A stretch of DNA of 64,000 nt, taken from positions 1 to 64,000 of the forward strand of contig NZ_JAMXLH010000037.1 of the NCBI RefSeq assembly GCF_024281035.1. The letters run 5' to 3'. Made by a program: the position numbers and the translations under genes. Shown here in pieces: positions 45,071 to 53,752 of the stretch (positions are counted from its first letter, which is position 1; each line of letters begins with the position of its first letter). The notes under the pieces were generated by a model that worked only from the letters and a program-made list of their open reading frames with translations, had not been told where the DNA came from and made no database searches. The DNA comes from Paraburkholderia sp. (GTDB lineage Bacteria; Pseudomonadota; Gammaproteobacteria; Burkholderiales; Burkholderiaceae).

Positions 45071-45844
45071 TTACTGCATCTTGGTGGGATTGTGGCCGTG
45101 CGGCTCGTTGTTCCGGGGCGGGATGAACACGTTGCGCAACCAGGCGGCCATGCGCGAGAAGAGGTCGTCGGGTTCCTCGACGAAAATCTCCGGCTTTAAC
45201 AGGCGCAGATACTCGACGATCTGCTGCGCTTCCTGCTTCTGGAACGCGCCGTGGTTGATCGCAAGGCGCAGCAGCCCGCGCAGTTCGCCCAGGCGCTCGC
45301 GCGCGGTACTGCCGGTGCTCGTTTCGCAGCCGATCTTCGCTTCGTAGATGCGCTGGCGCATCGATTCGGAGAGGCGCCACGCGGGCGTCTGCATCGTCTC
45401 TTCGAGCACCCGCATGTCCTGCACGGACGCCTTGATCTGCGCCGCGAGCGGATCGATCAGCATCGATTCGCCCTGCGCTTCGGTGACGATCGCCTCCGCC
45501 CAATCCCGGCACTGCTTGGTCAGTTCCTCGGGCGTCCACTCAGGGCGCGACGCAAAGCCGAAGCCAAATTCGGTTGCCTGCCGCATCAGGATCGAGACCA
45601 CTTCGGGGAATTCCTTGTCGAGCGTGCGCTTGGCCCAGGCATACTGCCCGCCCGCCAACATGCGCTGCACCGCGTGCTCCGTGAGCGGCACCATGTTGTC
45701 GAGCAGCTTGGCGCGCAGGAAATCCTCGAACGACGGCGTCGCGAACTGCGGATCGAGCTTAAGCGACACGCGCAAGAAGGCTTCGAAGTCCTTGCGCAGC
45801 GTCGCAAGCGTTTCGTCCTTGAGATTGAGGGTGATGTGCCCCAT
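45071..45844 (-). CDS. Conserved hypothetical protein (257 residues)
   Basis: I do not recognise a family. It is a soluble, mostly helical, charged protein starting MGHITLNLKDETLATLRKDF. There are no membrane segments, signal peptide, Cys clusters or Walker motif. Segments such as AGGQYAWAKRTLDKEFPEVV and RERLGELRGLLRLAINHGAF suggest a helical repeat-like fold. Start 45844 has GGGA upstream; the frame is open to 45898. It is convergent with the helicase gene. Confidence 0.75.
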   Translation of the reverse strand: MGHITLNLKDETLATLRKDFEAFLRVSLKLDPQFATPSFEDFLRAKLLDNMVPLTEHAVQRMLAGGQYAWAKRTLDKEFPEVVSILMRQATEFGFGFASRPEWTPEELTKQCRDWAEAIVTEAQGESMLIDPLAAQIKASVQDMRVLEETMQTPAWRLSESMRQRIYEAKIGCETSTGSTARERLGELRGLLRLAINHGAFQKQEAQQIVEYLRLLKPEIFVEEPDDLFSRMAAWLRNVFIPPRNNEPHGHNPTKMQ

Positions 45845-46106
45845 GTGGTCGTCCCGTGTAATCCGTGCCGTATTGCATCGTGCCGACGCAAGATGCACCG
45901 CGCGCAGGAACCGCCGACCGCGAGCACGTGGTCAGTGGCGCCGAAGCAGGCTTTGACGGGATTAACGGCGAAACGAAAGGAAACTTGAGCGGGGACGCGC
46001 GGGTCGCGCCTGGCGGGGCGAACCCGCCGGCGGTTTTGCTCGCGGTTTGCTGGCGGCTTTGCCTGCGGTTTTGCGTGCGGTTTTGCCTGCGGGTTTGCCA
46101 GATCAG

Positions 46107-46430
46107 TCAGCGCAGGACGACGCCTTGCCAGAGGAAGAACACGGCAAGGCCGACTGCGATCGTGACGAGCGGCCGGCGCGTGAGCGCGCTGACCACGATC
46201 GCTGCGAGCGCGCCGACCAGCTGCGGATTGCGCCACGTGAGTTCGGCGCCCTGGCCGTGCGGCGAAACGGCCATCGGCACGATGATCGCGGTCAGCACGG
46301 TCACGGGCACGAAGCCGAGCGCGGTGCGCACGAGCGGCGGGAACACGAGCCGCTCGCCCAGCACGAAGACGGCGGTGCGCACGAGCCAGGTGATGACGGC
46401 CATGCCGAGAATGAGGACAACGTAGTTCAT
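46107..46430 (-). CDS. azlD: AzlD-family branched-chain amino acid exporter subunit
   Basis: A 107-residue protein with four hydrophobic segments and the AzlD pattern (NYVVLILGMAVITWLVRTAV, FPPLVRTALGFVPVTVLTAI). It pairs with AzlC to export branched-chain amino acids. Its ATG overlaps the azlC stop by 4 bp (ATGA), so they are translated together. Confidence 0.9.
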   Translation of the reverse strand: MNYVVLILGMAVITWLVRTAVFVLGERLVFPPLVRTALGFVPVTVLTAIIVPMAVSPHGQGAELTWRNPQLVGALAAIVVSALTRRPLVTIAVGLAVFFLWQGVVLR

Positions 46431-47197
46431 TGGCCGGCTCCTGCGGTATTGCGCGCGGCGCCTGCGGGGCGTGCCGGACCGGCACTGTCGCGCGAGCCGC
46501 GCGGCAGCGAGAGCACGACGCCGACTGCGACGCCCGCCAGCACGGCGGCGAGCAGGCCGAGCTTGTACGGCCAGGCTTGCCAGAAGAACGCGAGCGCACC
46601 GGCGGTCACGGCAGCGGCGATGTAGCGCACGGCGACGAGCTGCGGCACGACGATGGCGATGAAGGTGGCGACCATCGCGAAGTCGAGGCCGAGCGACTGC
46701 AGGCCGGGAAACGCGGCGCCGAACAGCAGGCCGACGGCGGTCCAGATCTGCCAGTTGACGTACATCGCGACGCCGGAGCCGAAGAAGTGCCACGGCGAGA
46801 TGTCATCGCCGGGCGGGTGGCGGCGAAAGTGAGCCCAGGCGACGGCGAAGACTTCGTCGGTGAGCAGGCCGCCCAGCACGAGACGCCAGCGCAGCGGCAG
46901 ATGCGAGACGTAGGGCGCGAGCGTCGCGCTATAGAGCACGTGGCGCAGGTTGACGACGAGCGTGGTCGCCCAGATCACGATGAAGCTCGCGTGCGAGGCG
47001 ATCAGGCCGAGCGCAATGAACTGCGCGGAACCAGCGAAGACGGCGAGCGACATCAACTGGCCATGCCAGAGCGCGAGCGGGCCCGAGGTGACGAGCGTGC
47101 CGAAGATCACGCCGAAGGGCGCGGCGCCGACCATCATCGGGATGGTGTCGCGTGCGCCCGAGACGAATTCCTGGGAGCGGGTGGGATGCGTGGTCAA
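46427..47197 (-). CDS. azlC: AzlC-family branched-chain amino acid exporter subunit
   Basis: A 256-residue membrane protein of the AzlC/YgaZ family. The N-terminus (EFVSGARDTIPMMVGAAPFG) and TDEVFAVAWAHF are typical. Several membrane helices. Partner is azlD directly downstream. An AraC-family gene lies upstream on the same strand with a 188-bp gap and may regulate it. Confidence 0.92.
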   Translation of the reverse strand: MTTHPTRSQEFVSGARDTIPMMVGAAPFGVIFGTLVTSGPLALWHGQLMSLAVFAGSAQFIALGLIASHASFIVIWATTLVVNLRHVLYSATLAPYVSHLPLRWRLVLGGLLTDEVFAVAWAHFRRHPPGDDISPWHFFGSGVAMYVNWQIWTAVGLLFGAAFPGLQSLGLDFAMVATFIAIVVPQLVAVRYIAAAVTAGALAFFWQAWPYKLGLLAAVLAGVAVGVVLSLPRGSRDSAGPARPAGAARNTAGAGQ

Positions 47198-47385
47198 ACT
47201 GTCCTCCTGATACAGGACGACAGCATAACGGGCGCGCGTGCGCGCGGCTTGTACGTTCTTGCGCCGGTGGCGGGCGGGGACGGATGGGAGCGTGTGGCGT
47301 GGGGCCGGAACCGATGGGCCGGTTGCACGCGGGTTCTACGGGGTCTGCCGTGCGTTCTGCGGCGGGTTCTGCCGGTTTTGAGGCT

Positions 47386-48276
47386 CTACGACGACTGCCA
47401 GCGCCCAGGCGGCACACCGAACACGCGCCGAAAGTGCCGTGTGAAATGGCTCTGATCGGTGAAGCCGCTGGCGGCGGCCACATCGGCGACCGACGCGCCC
47501 GCGCGCAGCGGCGCGAGCGCGCGCTGCAAACGCAGCTGCGTGCGCCACGCGTGCGGCGGCAGGCCGGTCGCCTGGGTGAAAAGCCGCGTCGCATGGAACG
47601 GCGAGAGGCCGACCGCTTCCGCGAGGTCGGCCACGCGCAGCGGCGTGGCGAGGTCGGCGGCGAGCAGGGATTTCATCGTCTCGACGCGCGGATCGTTCGT
47701 CTGCGGGCGCAACGGTGCTTCGGCCGTGCTGCCGTGGCGCACGAGCAGCGTCGAGAGCGCGTCGAGGAGGGCGCCTTCCACGGCTAGCGCGTCACCAGCG
47801 GGTACGGAATCGGCGCCGATGCCGGAGCCTGAGCCTGAGCCTGAGCGGCGCCGGTCGGTGTCGGCTTCGAGCAACTGGTGGGCGCGCGAGAGGCGGCGGG
47901 CCAGATCGGGATCGCGGATCACATCGGCGCCGAACCACGGCAGCGGCTGCGCGCGGCCCGCGATTTCGGCGGCGAGAGCTTGCAGATAGTCGACGGGAAC
48001 GTACATCACGCGATAGCGCCAGCCCTCGTCGACCGCGCGCGAGCCCGTGTGCAGCTCGCCCGGACTGATGACCGGCACCGTGCCCGCTTCCGCGACGTAC
48101 TGCGTGCCCCGATAGCGATAGCACTCGGCGCCTTCTTCGATCACGGGGATCGCGTAGGCGTCGTGCCAGTGCGGCGCGAACGTGTGCTCGTGATATTCGG
48201 CGGTGAGCAGATCCGCGCCAGGCAACAGCGGCGTGCGCCAGTAGCGGGCGGAATCGCGAAAACGGCGGGCGGTCAT
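47386..48276 (-). CDS. AraC-family transcriptional regulator
   Basis: A 296-residue regulator. The N-terminal cupin-like sensing domain (YHEHTFAPHWHDAYAIPVIE, RGTQYVAEAGTVPVISPGEL) is followed by a Ser/Gly linker with a GSGSGSG run (6-bp DNA repeats at 47823-47845), then AraC helix-turn-helix motifs (LRVADLAEAVGLSPFHATRL; ADVAAASGFTDQSHFTRHFR). Start 48276 (MTARRF); 48294 is also open. Likely regulates the azlCD genes, by position. Confidence 0.92.
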   Translation of the reverse strand: MTARRFRDSARYWRTPLLPGADLLTAEYHEHTFAPHWHDAYAIPVIEEGAECYRYRGTQYVAEAGTVPVISPGELHTGSRAVDEGWRYRVMYVPVDYLQALAAEIAGRAQPLPWFGADVIRDPDLARRLSRAHQLLEADTDRRRSGSGSGSGIGADSVPAGDALAVEGALLDALSTLLVRHGSTAEAPLRPQTNDPRVETMKSLLAADLATPLRVADLAEAVGLSPFHATRLFTQATGLPPHAWRTQLRLQRALAPLRAGASVADVAAASGFTDQSHFTRHFRRVFGVPPGRWQSS

Positions 48277-48315
48277 GACGGGAGTCCGAAGCAAGCCCCA
48301 AGTTTAGCGCGGCGG

Positions 48316-48807
48316 CTAGCGCAGCGGGATTGCCGTTTCAGGCGGCACCGGCACGGCGCTCACGCTGTTTTTCGCGCTGCCGCTCACGACACGGTCGCTG
48401 TAGGTCAGGTAGACGAGGGCGTTGCGCTTGGCATCCACGACGCGCACGACGTGCAGCGTCTTGAAGAGAAACGACATGCGCTCGCTGAAGACATCGGCTT
48501 GCTGCTTGAGCGGGCCCGTGAACGACAGCGGCCCGACCTGGCGGCACGCGATGGAGGCTTCGGTGGGATCCTCGGCAATGCCAAGCGTGCCCTTCACGCC
48601 GCCCGTGCGTGCCCGCGAGACGTAGCAGGTGACGCCCTTCACCTGCGGATCGTCGTAGGCTTCGACGACCACGCGATCCGATCCGGTGATGCGGAAATTC
48701 GTATTCACGCTGCCGATCTCTTCGGCGTGTGCGGTGGCGAGTGCGCCGAGGCATGCACCGGCGACGGCGGCGCGCGACAGCAGGGAGGCGAGACGAAACA
48801 CTTTCAT
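48316..48807 (-). CDS. creA: CreA family protein
   Basis: A 163-residue exported protein (signal [20 protein letters not shown], cleaved near AHAEE). CreA motifs include [20 protein letters not shown], then [20 protein letters not shown] and [11 protein letters not shown]. The function of CreA is not known. Start 48807 gives the signal peptide; the frame is open upstream. Confidence 0.9.
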   Translation of the reverse strand: MKVFRLASLLSRAAVAGACLGALATAHAEEIGSVNTNFRITGSDRVVVEAYDDPQVKGVTCYVSRARTGGVKGTLGIAEDPTEASIACRQVGPLSFTGPLKQQADVFSERMSFLFKTLHVVRVVDAKRNALVYLTYSDRVVSGSAKNSVSAVPVPPETAIPLR

Positions 48808-48904
48808 GGGGATTCCCGAAGAGGACCAGACGCTATTATCGGGCAGGGCGCGGGGCTTTCGTGACGTTGCTGTGGCGTCGGATGCGCACGAGGTGAGAAG
48901 CCGC

Positions 48905-48946
48905 GAAAAAGAAAAAAGGCGTTGCACGAAATTCGCGCAACGCCTT
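48905..48946 (-). terminator. Terminator for the tRNA-Asn transcript
   Basis: On the minus strand GGCGTTGCG and its complement form a stem, followed by a long T-rich run (the A-run at 48906-48917 on the plus strand). It lies just after the CCA end of the first tRNA. Confidence 0.8.
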
Positions 48947-48953
48947 CGATTTT

Positions 48954-49029
48954 TGGCTCCCCGACCTGGGCTCGAACCAGGGACCTACGGATTAACAGTC
49001 CGGCGCTCTACCAACTGAGCTATCGGGGA
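48954..49029 (-). tRNA. tRNA-Asn (GTT)
   Basis: A 76-nt cloverleaf with encoded CCA (48954-48956). Acceptor TCCCCGA pairs with TCGGGGA, the anticodon loop is CTGTTAATC with anticodon GTT, and the T-loop is GGTTCGAGCC. D-stem/loop reads AGCTCAGTTGGTAGAGC. It is the second of two tandem copies. Confidence 0.97.
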
Positions 49030-49058
49030 ACAGCAATACAGCAAATCTTCACTACATA

Positions 49059-49090
49059 AAAAAACCCGTTATGGTCAACGGGCTTTTGCA
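49059..49090 (-). terminator. Hairpin between the two tRNA-Asn genes
   Basis: CCCGTT and AACGGG pair around ATGGTC; on the minus strand a T-run follows (A-run at 49058-49063). It could terminate or process the first tRNA transcript. Confidence 0.65.
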
Positions 49091-49107
49091 ATCCTGTGCC
49101 AAATTCT

Positions 49108-49183
49108 TGGCTCCCCGACCTGGGCTCGAACCAGGGACCTACGGATTAACAGTCCGGCGCTCTACCGACTGAGCTATCGGGGA
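49108..49183 (-). tRNA. tRNA-Asn (GTT), second copy
   Basis: A 76-nt tRNA identical to the copy at 48954 except for one base in the D-loop (AGTCGGTAG in place of AGTTGGTAG). Encoded CCA at 49108-49110; anticodon GTT. Confidence 0.97.
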
Positions 49184-49308
49184 TCAACAAAAGCAGAGAA
49201 CGAAATTCTATGGGGCGCTGTGGGATCTGTCAACACCTCTTGCGCCATCCTTAAGGCAATTCGTTGCCGGACGACGCAACGGCCGTGAAGACCGCAATGG
49301 AGAGTGTG

Positions 49309-49443
49309 ATGTGGCTGCTCACCGCAGCCGTGGCAGCTTTAGCAGCAACCGCGCCAGCAGCCTCAGCAGAGACCACGCACAGCACGCTGCTTTGCGCCGC
49401 GCTTTTACAACGCGGCGCGAGGCACGCCGGAAGCGCTGTTTAG
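49309..49443 (+). CDS. Candidate 44-residue secreted peptide (low confidence)
   Basis: ATG 49309 follows GGAGAG at 49299-49304, a good ribosome site. The product [20 protein letters not shown] then about 24 residues looks like a signal peptide plus a short tail with one Cys. It is opposite fdxA and overlaps its stop by 4 bp. A chance open frame in Ala-rich GC DNA is a real alternative. Confidence 0.3.
   Translation: MWLLTAAVAALAATAPAASAETTHSTLLCAALLQRGARHAGSAV
49394..49418 (-). promoter_or_regulatory. Stem-loop after fdxA
   Basis: GCGCCGCG and CGCGGCGC form a perfect 8-bp stem around a 9-nt loop, 21 bp after the fdxA stop. There is no T-run, so it may only weakly terminate. Confidence 0.5.
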
Positions 49444-49763
49444 CGCTGGAGCATCCCGAGCTTGTCCTTCACGTCCTTGAACTCGTCGGCTTCGGGCAGC
49501 GGCGACTTGGTCTTCGTGATGCTCGGCCAGCCCTTTGCCAGTTCGGCGTTCAGGTCGATGAAGTTCTGCTGGTCGCCAGGCACGTCTTCTTCGGCGTAGA
49601 TGGCGTTCACCGGGCACTCAGCCACGCACACGGCGCAGTCGATGCACTCGTCCGGGTCAATCGCGAGGAAGTTGGGACCTTCGCGAAAGCAGTCCACCGG
49701 GCACACATCGACGCAATCGGTATAGCGGCACTTGATGCAGCTTTCGGTCACAACGTGGGTCAT
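49440..49763 (-). CDS. fdxA: 7Fe-type ferredoxin FdxA
   Basis: A 107-residue ferredoxin. The first cluster motif is [17 protein letters not shown], with spacing typical of a 3Fe-4S plus 4Fe-4S arrangement, and the second is [12 protein letters not shown]. The 40-residue C-terminal tail ([20 protein letters not shown]) is typical of FdxA. It is a cytoplasmic electron carrier. Confidence 0.97.
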   Translation of the reverse strand: MTHVVTESCIKCRYTDCVDVCPVDCFREGPNFLAIDPDECIDCAVCVAECPVNAIYAEEDVPGDQQNFIDLNAELAKGWPSITKTKSPLPEADEFKDVKDKLGMLQR

Positions 49764-50141
49764 TCAGGCAACTCCTGCATGCTTTGTATCGGGGGGATGG
49801 TGCGTGCGCCAGGCGCCTGCGCCAAAAACGCTATTGTAACTGAACGCGAATTCTCCCAGCCAGAGGCAAGCGCCCGTTATCAGATCGTTTCGTGATTAGT
49901 TTATTGCAGCCGCGAGCGTGCGTGCCCATTGTCCCTGCTGTCCGCGCGGGCGTGCAGCCGCGCAGCGGTGCGCGCGCGCGTGCAGTCCGCCCGGCAAGGC
50001 GCGCATGCAATCGGGTAACATTGTCGCACCGCTGGCGCGGCGCCTGCCGGGACCCGCGCGTGCGCTGTTGCGCCGCGGGTCCGGGTGTTGCGCAGGTTTT
50101 CGCAGGCCCGCGTCCTCAGAATGCAGTCCGGCCGATTCACC
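49764..50141. other. Intergenic region between divergent fdxA and pncB
   Basis: About 378 bp with no gene I can support. It must hold the promoters of both divergent genes, but no strong -35/-10 pair is evident. Frames on the plus strand here are open but have no ribosome site and no recognisable product. Confidence 0.6.
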
Positions 50142-51344
50142 ATGATCATTACTTCGCTGCTCGACACCGATCTCTACAAATTCACGATGATGCAGGTGGT
50201 GCTGCATCACTTCCCGGCCGCGAGCGTGGAATACCGCTTTCGCTGCCGCACGCCGGACATCGACCTCGTGCCCTACGTCGACGAAATCAGGAGCGAAATC
50301 CAGAAGCTCTGCCGTCTGCGCTTCACCGAGGCCGAACTCGAGTATCTGCGCCGCCTGCGCTTCATCAAGAGCGATTTCCTCGATTTCCTCGCGCTCTTCC
50401 ATCTGAGCGAGAAATACATTTCCGTCACGCCTTCGCCGAAGCAAAACGGCGAGATCGACATCGAAATCACGGGCCCCTGGCTGCACACGATCCTCTTCGA
50501 GATCCCGGTGCTCGCGATCGTCAACGAGGTGTACTTCCGCAACACGCAGCAGGCTCCGCAGTACGGCGAAGGCCGCGAGCGCCTGCGCCACAAGATCGAA
50601 CTGCTCGGCGCGAAGCCGGAATTCGCAGACTGCAAGATCGCCGACTACGGCACGCGCCGCCGTTTCTCGAAGCGCTGGCACGAGGAAGTGATCCTCACGC
50701 TCACGCAGGATCTCGGCGAGCAGTTCGCGGGCACGAGCAACGTGTACTACGCGATGAAGCACAATCTCACGCCGCTCGGCACGATGGCGCACGAATATCT
50801 GCAGGCCTGCCAGGCGCTCGGCCCGCGTTTGCGCGACTCGCAGATCTACGGCTTCGAGATGTGGGCGAAGGAGTATCGCGGCGACCTCGGCATCGCGCTT
50901 TCGGACGTCTACGGCATGAAGGCGTTCCTGCGCGATTTCGACATGTATTTCTGCAAGCTTTTCGACGGCGCGCGCCACGATTCCGGCGATCCGTTCGACT
51001 GGGGCGAGCGCCTGCTCCAGCACTACACGGACAACCGCTGCGACCCGCGCACGAAGACGATGATTTTTTCGGATGCGCTCGACATCCCCAAGGTGCTGCG
51101 CCTTTACGAGCGCTTTCGCGGACGTTGCAAGCTTGCGTTCGGCGTCGGCACGAACCTCACGAACGACCTCGGCTACCAGCCGCTGCAGATCGTCATCAAG
51201 ATGGTCCGCTGCAACGGTCAGCCGGTTGCCAAGCTTTCGGATTCGCCGGGCAAGAACATGTGCAACGACCGCGCGTATCTCGCGTATCTGCGCCAGGTGT
51301 TCGGTATCGAGAGGCTGCCCGACGAAGACTGCGCGAACGCGTAG
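50142..51344 (+). CDS. pncB: Nicotinate phosphoribosyltransferase
   Basis: PncB, 400 residues, makes nicotinate mononucleotide from nicotinate and PRPP in NAD salvage. [20 protein letters not shown] is the diagnostic N-terminus; [23 protein letters not shown] carries the phosphorylated His region; [18 protein letters not shown] and [10 protein letters not shown] are the PRPP/product sites. The frame is open from 50085, but 50142 is the conserved start. Confidence 0.97.
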   Translation: MIITSLLDTDLYKFTMMQVVLHHFPAASVEYRFRCRTPDIDLVPYVDEIRSEIQKLCRLRFTEAELEYLRRLRFIKSDFLDFLALFHLSEKYISVTPSPKQNGEIDIEITGPWLHTILFEIPVLAIVNEVYFRNTQQAPQYGEGRERLRHKIELLGAKPEFADCKIADYGTRRRFSKRWHEEVILTLTQDLGEQFAGTSNVYYAMKHNLTPLGTMAHEYLQACQALGPRLRDSQIYGFEMWAKEYRGDLGIALSDVYGMKAFLRDFDMYFCKLFDGARHDSGDPFDWGERLLQHYTDNRCDPRTKTMIFSDALDIPKVLRLYERFRGRCKLAFGVGTNLTNDLGYQPLQIVIKMVRCNGQPVAKLSDSPGKNMCNDRAYLAYLRQVFGIERLPDEDCANA

Positions 51345-51417
51345 TTGAAGGGGCGCGAGGTGATGCTCTCGCGGTTCATGGGCGCGCAGCAGCCGTCTTC
51401 CGCGCACATCGCGCCGG

Positions 51418-51423
51418 TATAAT
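51418..51423 (+). promoter_or_regulatory. -10 element before the LutC-like gene
   Basis: TATAAT in GGTATAATCGG, 37 bp before the ATG. The -35 is poor. Confidence 0.5.
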
Positions 51424-51460
51424 CGGCGCACGTCCGACTTCAACAAACCGAGGACTCCCT

Positions 51461-52123
51461 ATGGATACCACGGCTGCCCGCCACAGCATACTCGCGCGCA
51501 TTCGCGCGGCCCAGGGTCGCAGCGCGACGCCGGACGCCGCCGAGCGCGAGGCCGCAACCGACTACCTCGAGCGCCATCCCGAAGGCCCGCGTCCGCCGGT
51601 CGAGGGCGATCTCGTCGCGCACTTCGTACGCGAGGCGCAGAAGATGTCCTCGACCGTCGACGAGGTCGAAGGCCTCGCCGCGGTTCCCGCCGTCGTCGAG
51701 CGCTATCTCGCTCAGCACAACTTGCCGATGCAGGCCGTCGCCTGGCAGACGCTCGACGCGTTCGACTGGGCTGCCGCAGGACTTTCCGTCGAATTCCGCA
51801 AGCCGGGCGACCGCGATCTCGTCGGCCTTACGGGCTGCTTTTGCGCGACCGCCGAGACCGGCACGCTCGTGTTGCTGTCGAGCCCGCAAACGTGGGCTTC
51901 GGGCGCGCTCCTGCCCGAGACGCACATCGCGGTCGTGCCAGCCTCGCGCATCGTGGCCGGTCAGGAAGATGCCTTCGCGCTGATTCGCAGCGAACGCGGC
52001 GAGTTGCCGCGCGCGGTCAACTTTGTCTCGGGGCCGTCGCGCACCGGCGACATCGAGCAGACCATCGTCCTCGGCGCGCACGGGCCGTACCGCGTACATG
52101 TCGTCGTCGTGCATGGCGCGTAA
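51461..52123 (+). CDS. LUD domain (LutC/YkgG-like) protein
   Basis: A 220-residue protein of the LutC family. The C-terminal LUD core has GLTGCFCATAETGTLVLLSS and LPETHIAVVPASRIV. LutC normally works with the iron-sulfur proteins LutA and LutB in L-lactate oxidation. Neither lutA nor lutB is adjacent here: upstream is pncB, downstream is an ion antiporter gene. The gene has its own TATAAT -10. Confidence 0.88.
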   Translation: MDTTAARHSILARIRAAQGRSATPDAAEREAATDYLERHPEGPRPPVEGDLVAHFVREAQKMSSTVDEVEGLAAVPAVVERYLAQHNLPMQAVAWQTLDAFDWAAAGLSVEFRKPGDRDLVGLTGCFCATAETGTLVLLSSPQTWASGALLPETHIAVVPASRIVAGQEDAFALIRSERGELPRAVNFVSGPSRTGDIEQTIVLGAHGPYRVHVVVVHGA

Positions 52124-52130
52124 GGGGACC

Positions 52131-53678
52131 ATGCCGGCGCGCGGGCCACGCGCGCACACCGGGAGCTGGCATGCGGCGCTGCGCCGTTGCGGGCAAGTCA
52201 TGAATGGGACGCGTCGCGCAGCGACCGGAACAGGCGCCGCGCTGGCCTGGGGTTTGATGCCCGAGTACGCGTATGCCGAGGGCGTCGAAGTGGCCACACT
52301 CTCCGCGAGCTGGGCCTTGCCGTTCGCAGGCCTGCTGCTGTCGATCGCGCTCTGTCCGATGCTCGCGCCAGCATTCTGGCATCACCATTTCGGCAAGATC
52401 GCCGCCGCCTGGTCGCTCGCATTCGTGCTGCCGTTCGCCGCGCTGCACGGCGTCGCCGCCACGTGGCCGATGTTGCTGCATGCGCTCATCGACGAATATC
52501 TGCCGTTTATCGCGCTGGTCGGCGCGCTATACACGATCGCGGGCGGCATCTGCGTCTACGGCAACCTGCGCGGGTCGCCGCGCACGAACACCGCGATGCT
52601 CGCGCTCGGCACGCTGCTCGCGAGCGTCATGGGCACGACCGGCGCGGCCATGCTGCTGATCCGCCCGCTCCTGCGCGCCAACGACAACCGGCGCCACAAC
52701 GCTCACGTCGTCGTGTTCTTTATCTTTCTCGTCGCGAATGCTGGCGGCTTGCTCACGCCGCTCGGCGATCCGCCGCTCTTTCTCGGCTTCCTGAATGGCG
52801 TTGGCTTCTTCTGGACTGCTCAGCACCTTGCGCTGCCGATGCTGTTCGTCTGCGGCGTGCTGCTCACGGTGTTTTACGCGCTCGATGCGTGGCTCTTCAG
52901 CCGGGCAGGCGATGCGCGCGCCGCCGCCCTCGATACGACGCCCGATGTGACTCCCGACTCGACGCCCGATTTGACGCCCGATGTGACGAGCGACAGCGGC
53001 CAGTCCGGCATCGGCGGCAAGATCAACTTCGTGCTGCTCGCGCTCGCCGTCGCGCTCGTGCTCATGAGCGGCATCTGGAAACCCGGTCTGTCGTTCGCCT
53101 TCGCGGGCGCGCACGTCGAACTCCAGAATCTGCTGCGCGACGCGGGGCTCGTGGCGCTCGCGCTGGCGTCGCTTGCGCTCACGCCGCGCGCGGTCCGCGC
53201 CGCCAACGACTTCAGCTGGGCGCCCATTGTCGAAGTCGCGAAGCTCTTCGCGGGCATCTTCGCGACGATCACGCCGGTTATCCTGATCCTGCGCGCGGGG
53301 GAGGCGGGCGCATTTGCGCACCTGATCCAGCTCGTGAACGCGACGCCGGGCCAAACCGACGGCATCGCCTATTTCTGGGCGACCGGTCTCCTGTCGTCGT
53401 TCCTCGATAACGCGCCGACGTATCTCGTGTTCTTCAATCTCGCGGGCGGCGACGCCCCGACGCTGATGACGGCCGGCGCGAAGACGCTCGCCGCGATTTC
53501 GGCGGGCGCGGTGCTGATGGGCGCGATGACCTACATCGGCAACGCGCCGAATTTCATGGTGAAGGCGATCGCGGAATCGCGCGGCGTGCGCATGCCGGGT
53601 TTCTTCGGCTATCTTGGCTGGTCGTGCGCGATACTCGTGCCGGTCTTTTTGGCGACCGCCTGGCTCTTTTTCGCCTAG
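52131..53678 (+). CDS. Sodium:proton antiporter (NhaD/ion transporter superfamily)
   Basis: A membrane protein of roughly 490-515 residues with about 12 helices. Family motifs are NAGGLLTPLGDPPLFLGFLN, NDFSWAPIVEVAKLFAGIFA and SSFLDNAPTYLVFFNLAG, the pattern of NhaD-like and related ion transporters. A linker between helices has five TPDx units (TPDVTPDSTPDLTPDVTSD). Start is uncertain between 52131 (after AAGGGGACC) and 52200 (MNGTRRAATG). The first overlaps nothing and lies 7 bp after the LutC-like stop. Ion specificity is not readable. Confidence 0.88.
   Translation: MPARGPRAHTGSWHAALRRCGQVMNGTRRAATGTGAALAWGLMPEYAYAEGVEVATLSASWALPFAGLLLSIALCPMLAPAFWHHHFGKIAAAWSLAFVLPFAALHGVAATWPMLLHALIDEYLPFIALVGALYTIAGGICVYGNLRGSPRTNTAMLALGTLLASVMGTTGAAMLLIRPLLRANDNRRHNAHVVVFFIFLVANAGGLLTPLGDPPLFLGFLNGVGFFWTAQHLALPMLFVCGVLLTVFYALDAWLFSRAGDARAAALDTTPDVTPDSTPDLTPDVTSDSGQSGIGGKINFVLLALAVALVLMSGIWKPGLSFAFAGAHVELQNLLRDAGLVALALASLALTPRAVRAANDFSWAPIVEVAKLFAGIFATITPVILILRAGEAGAFAHLIQLVNATPGQTDGIAYFWATGLLSSFLDNAPTYLVFFNLAGGDAPTLMTAGAKTLAAISAGAVLMGAMTYIGNAPNFMVKAIAESRGVRMPGFFGYLGWSCAILVPVFLATAWLFFA
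52937..52996 (+). repeat. 12-bp repeats coding for TPD-x units in the antiporter
   Basis: Five degenerate 12-bp units (ACGCCCGATGTG-like) code for TPD plus a variable residue in a loop of the antiporter. Confidence 0.8.
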
Positions 53679-53752
53679 CGGCGCCGCAAGCGGTGCCCGA
53701 CAATGACGCAACGCGGGCAACGCATGCGCAATCGAACCTGAAGTGGAGAGCA

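Noticed and set aside
48905..49200. tRNA-Asn pair as a prophage or island attachment site
   Set aside because: No integrase, direct repeat or foreign genes lie next to it; neighbours are core genes creA and fdxA.
49892..50141. Upstream extension of pncB or a separate gene
   Set aside because: The open frame has no ribosome site and no recognisable product; the conserved PncB N-terminus starts at 50142.
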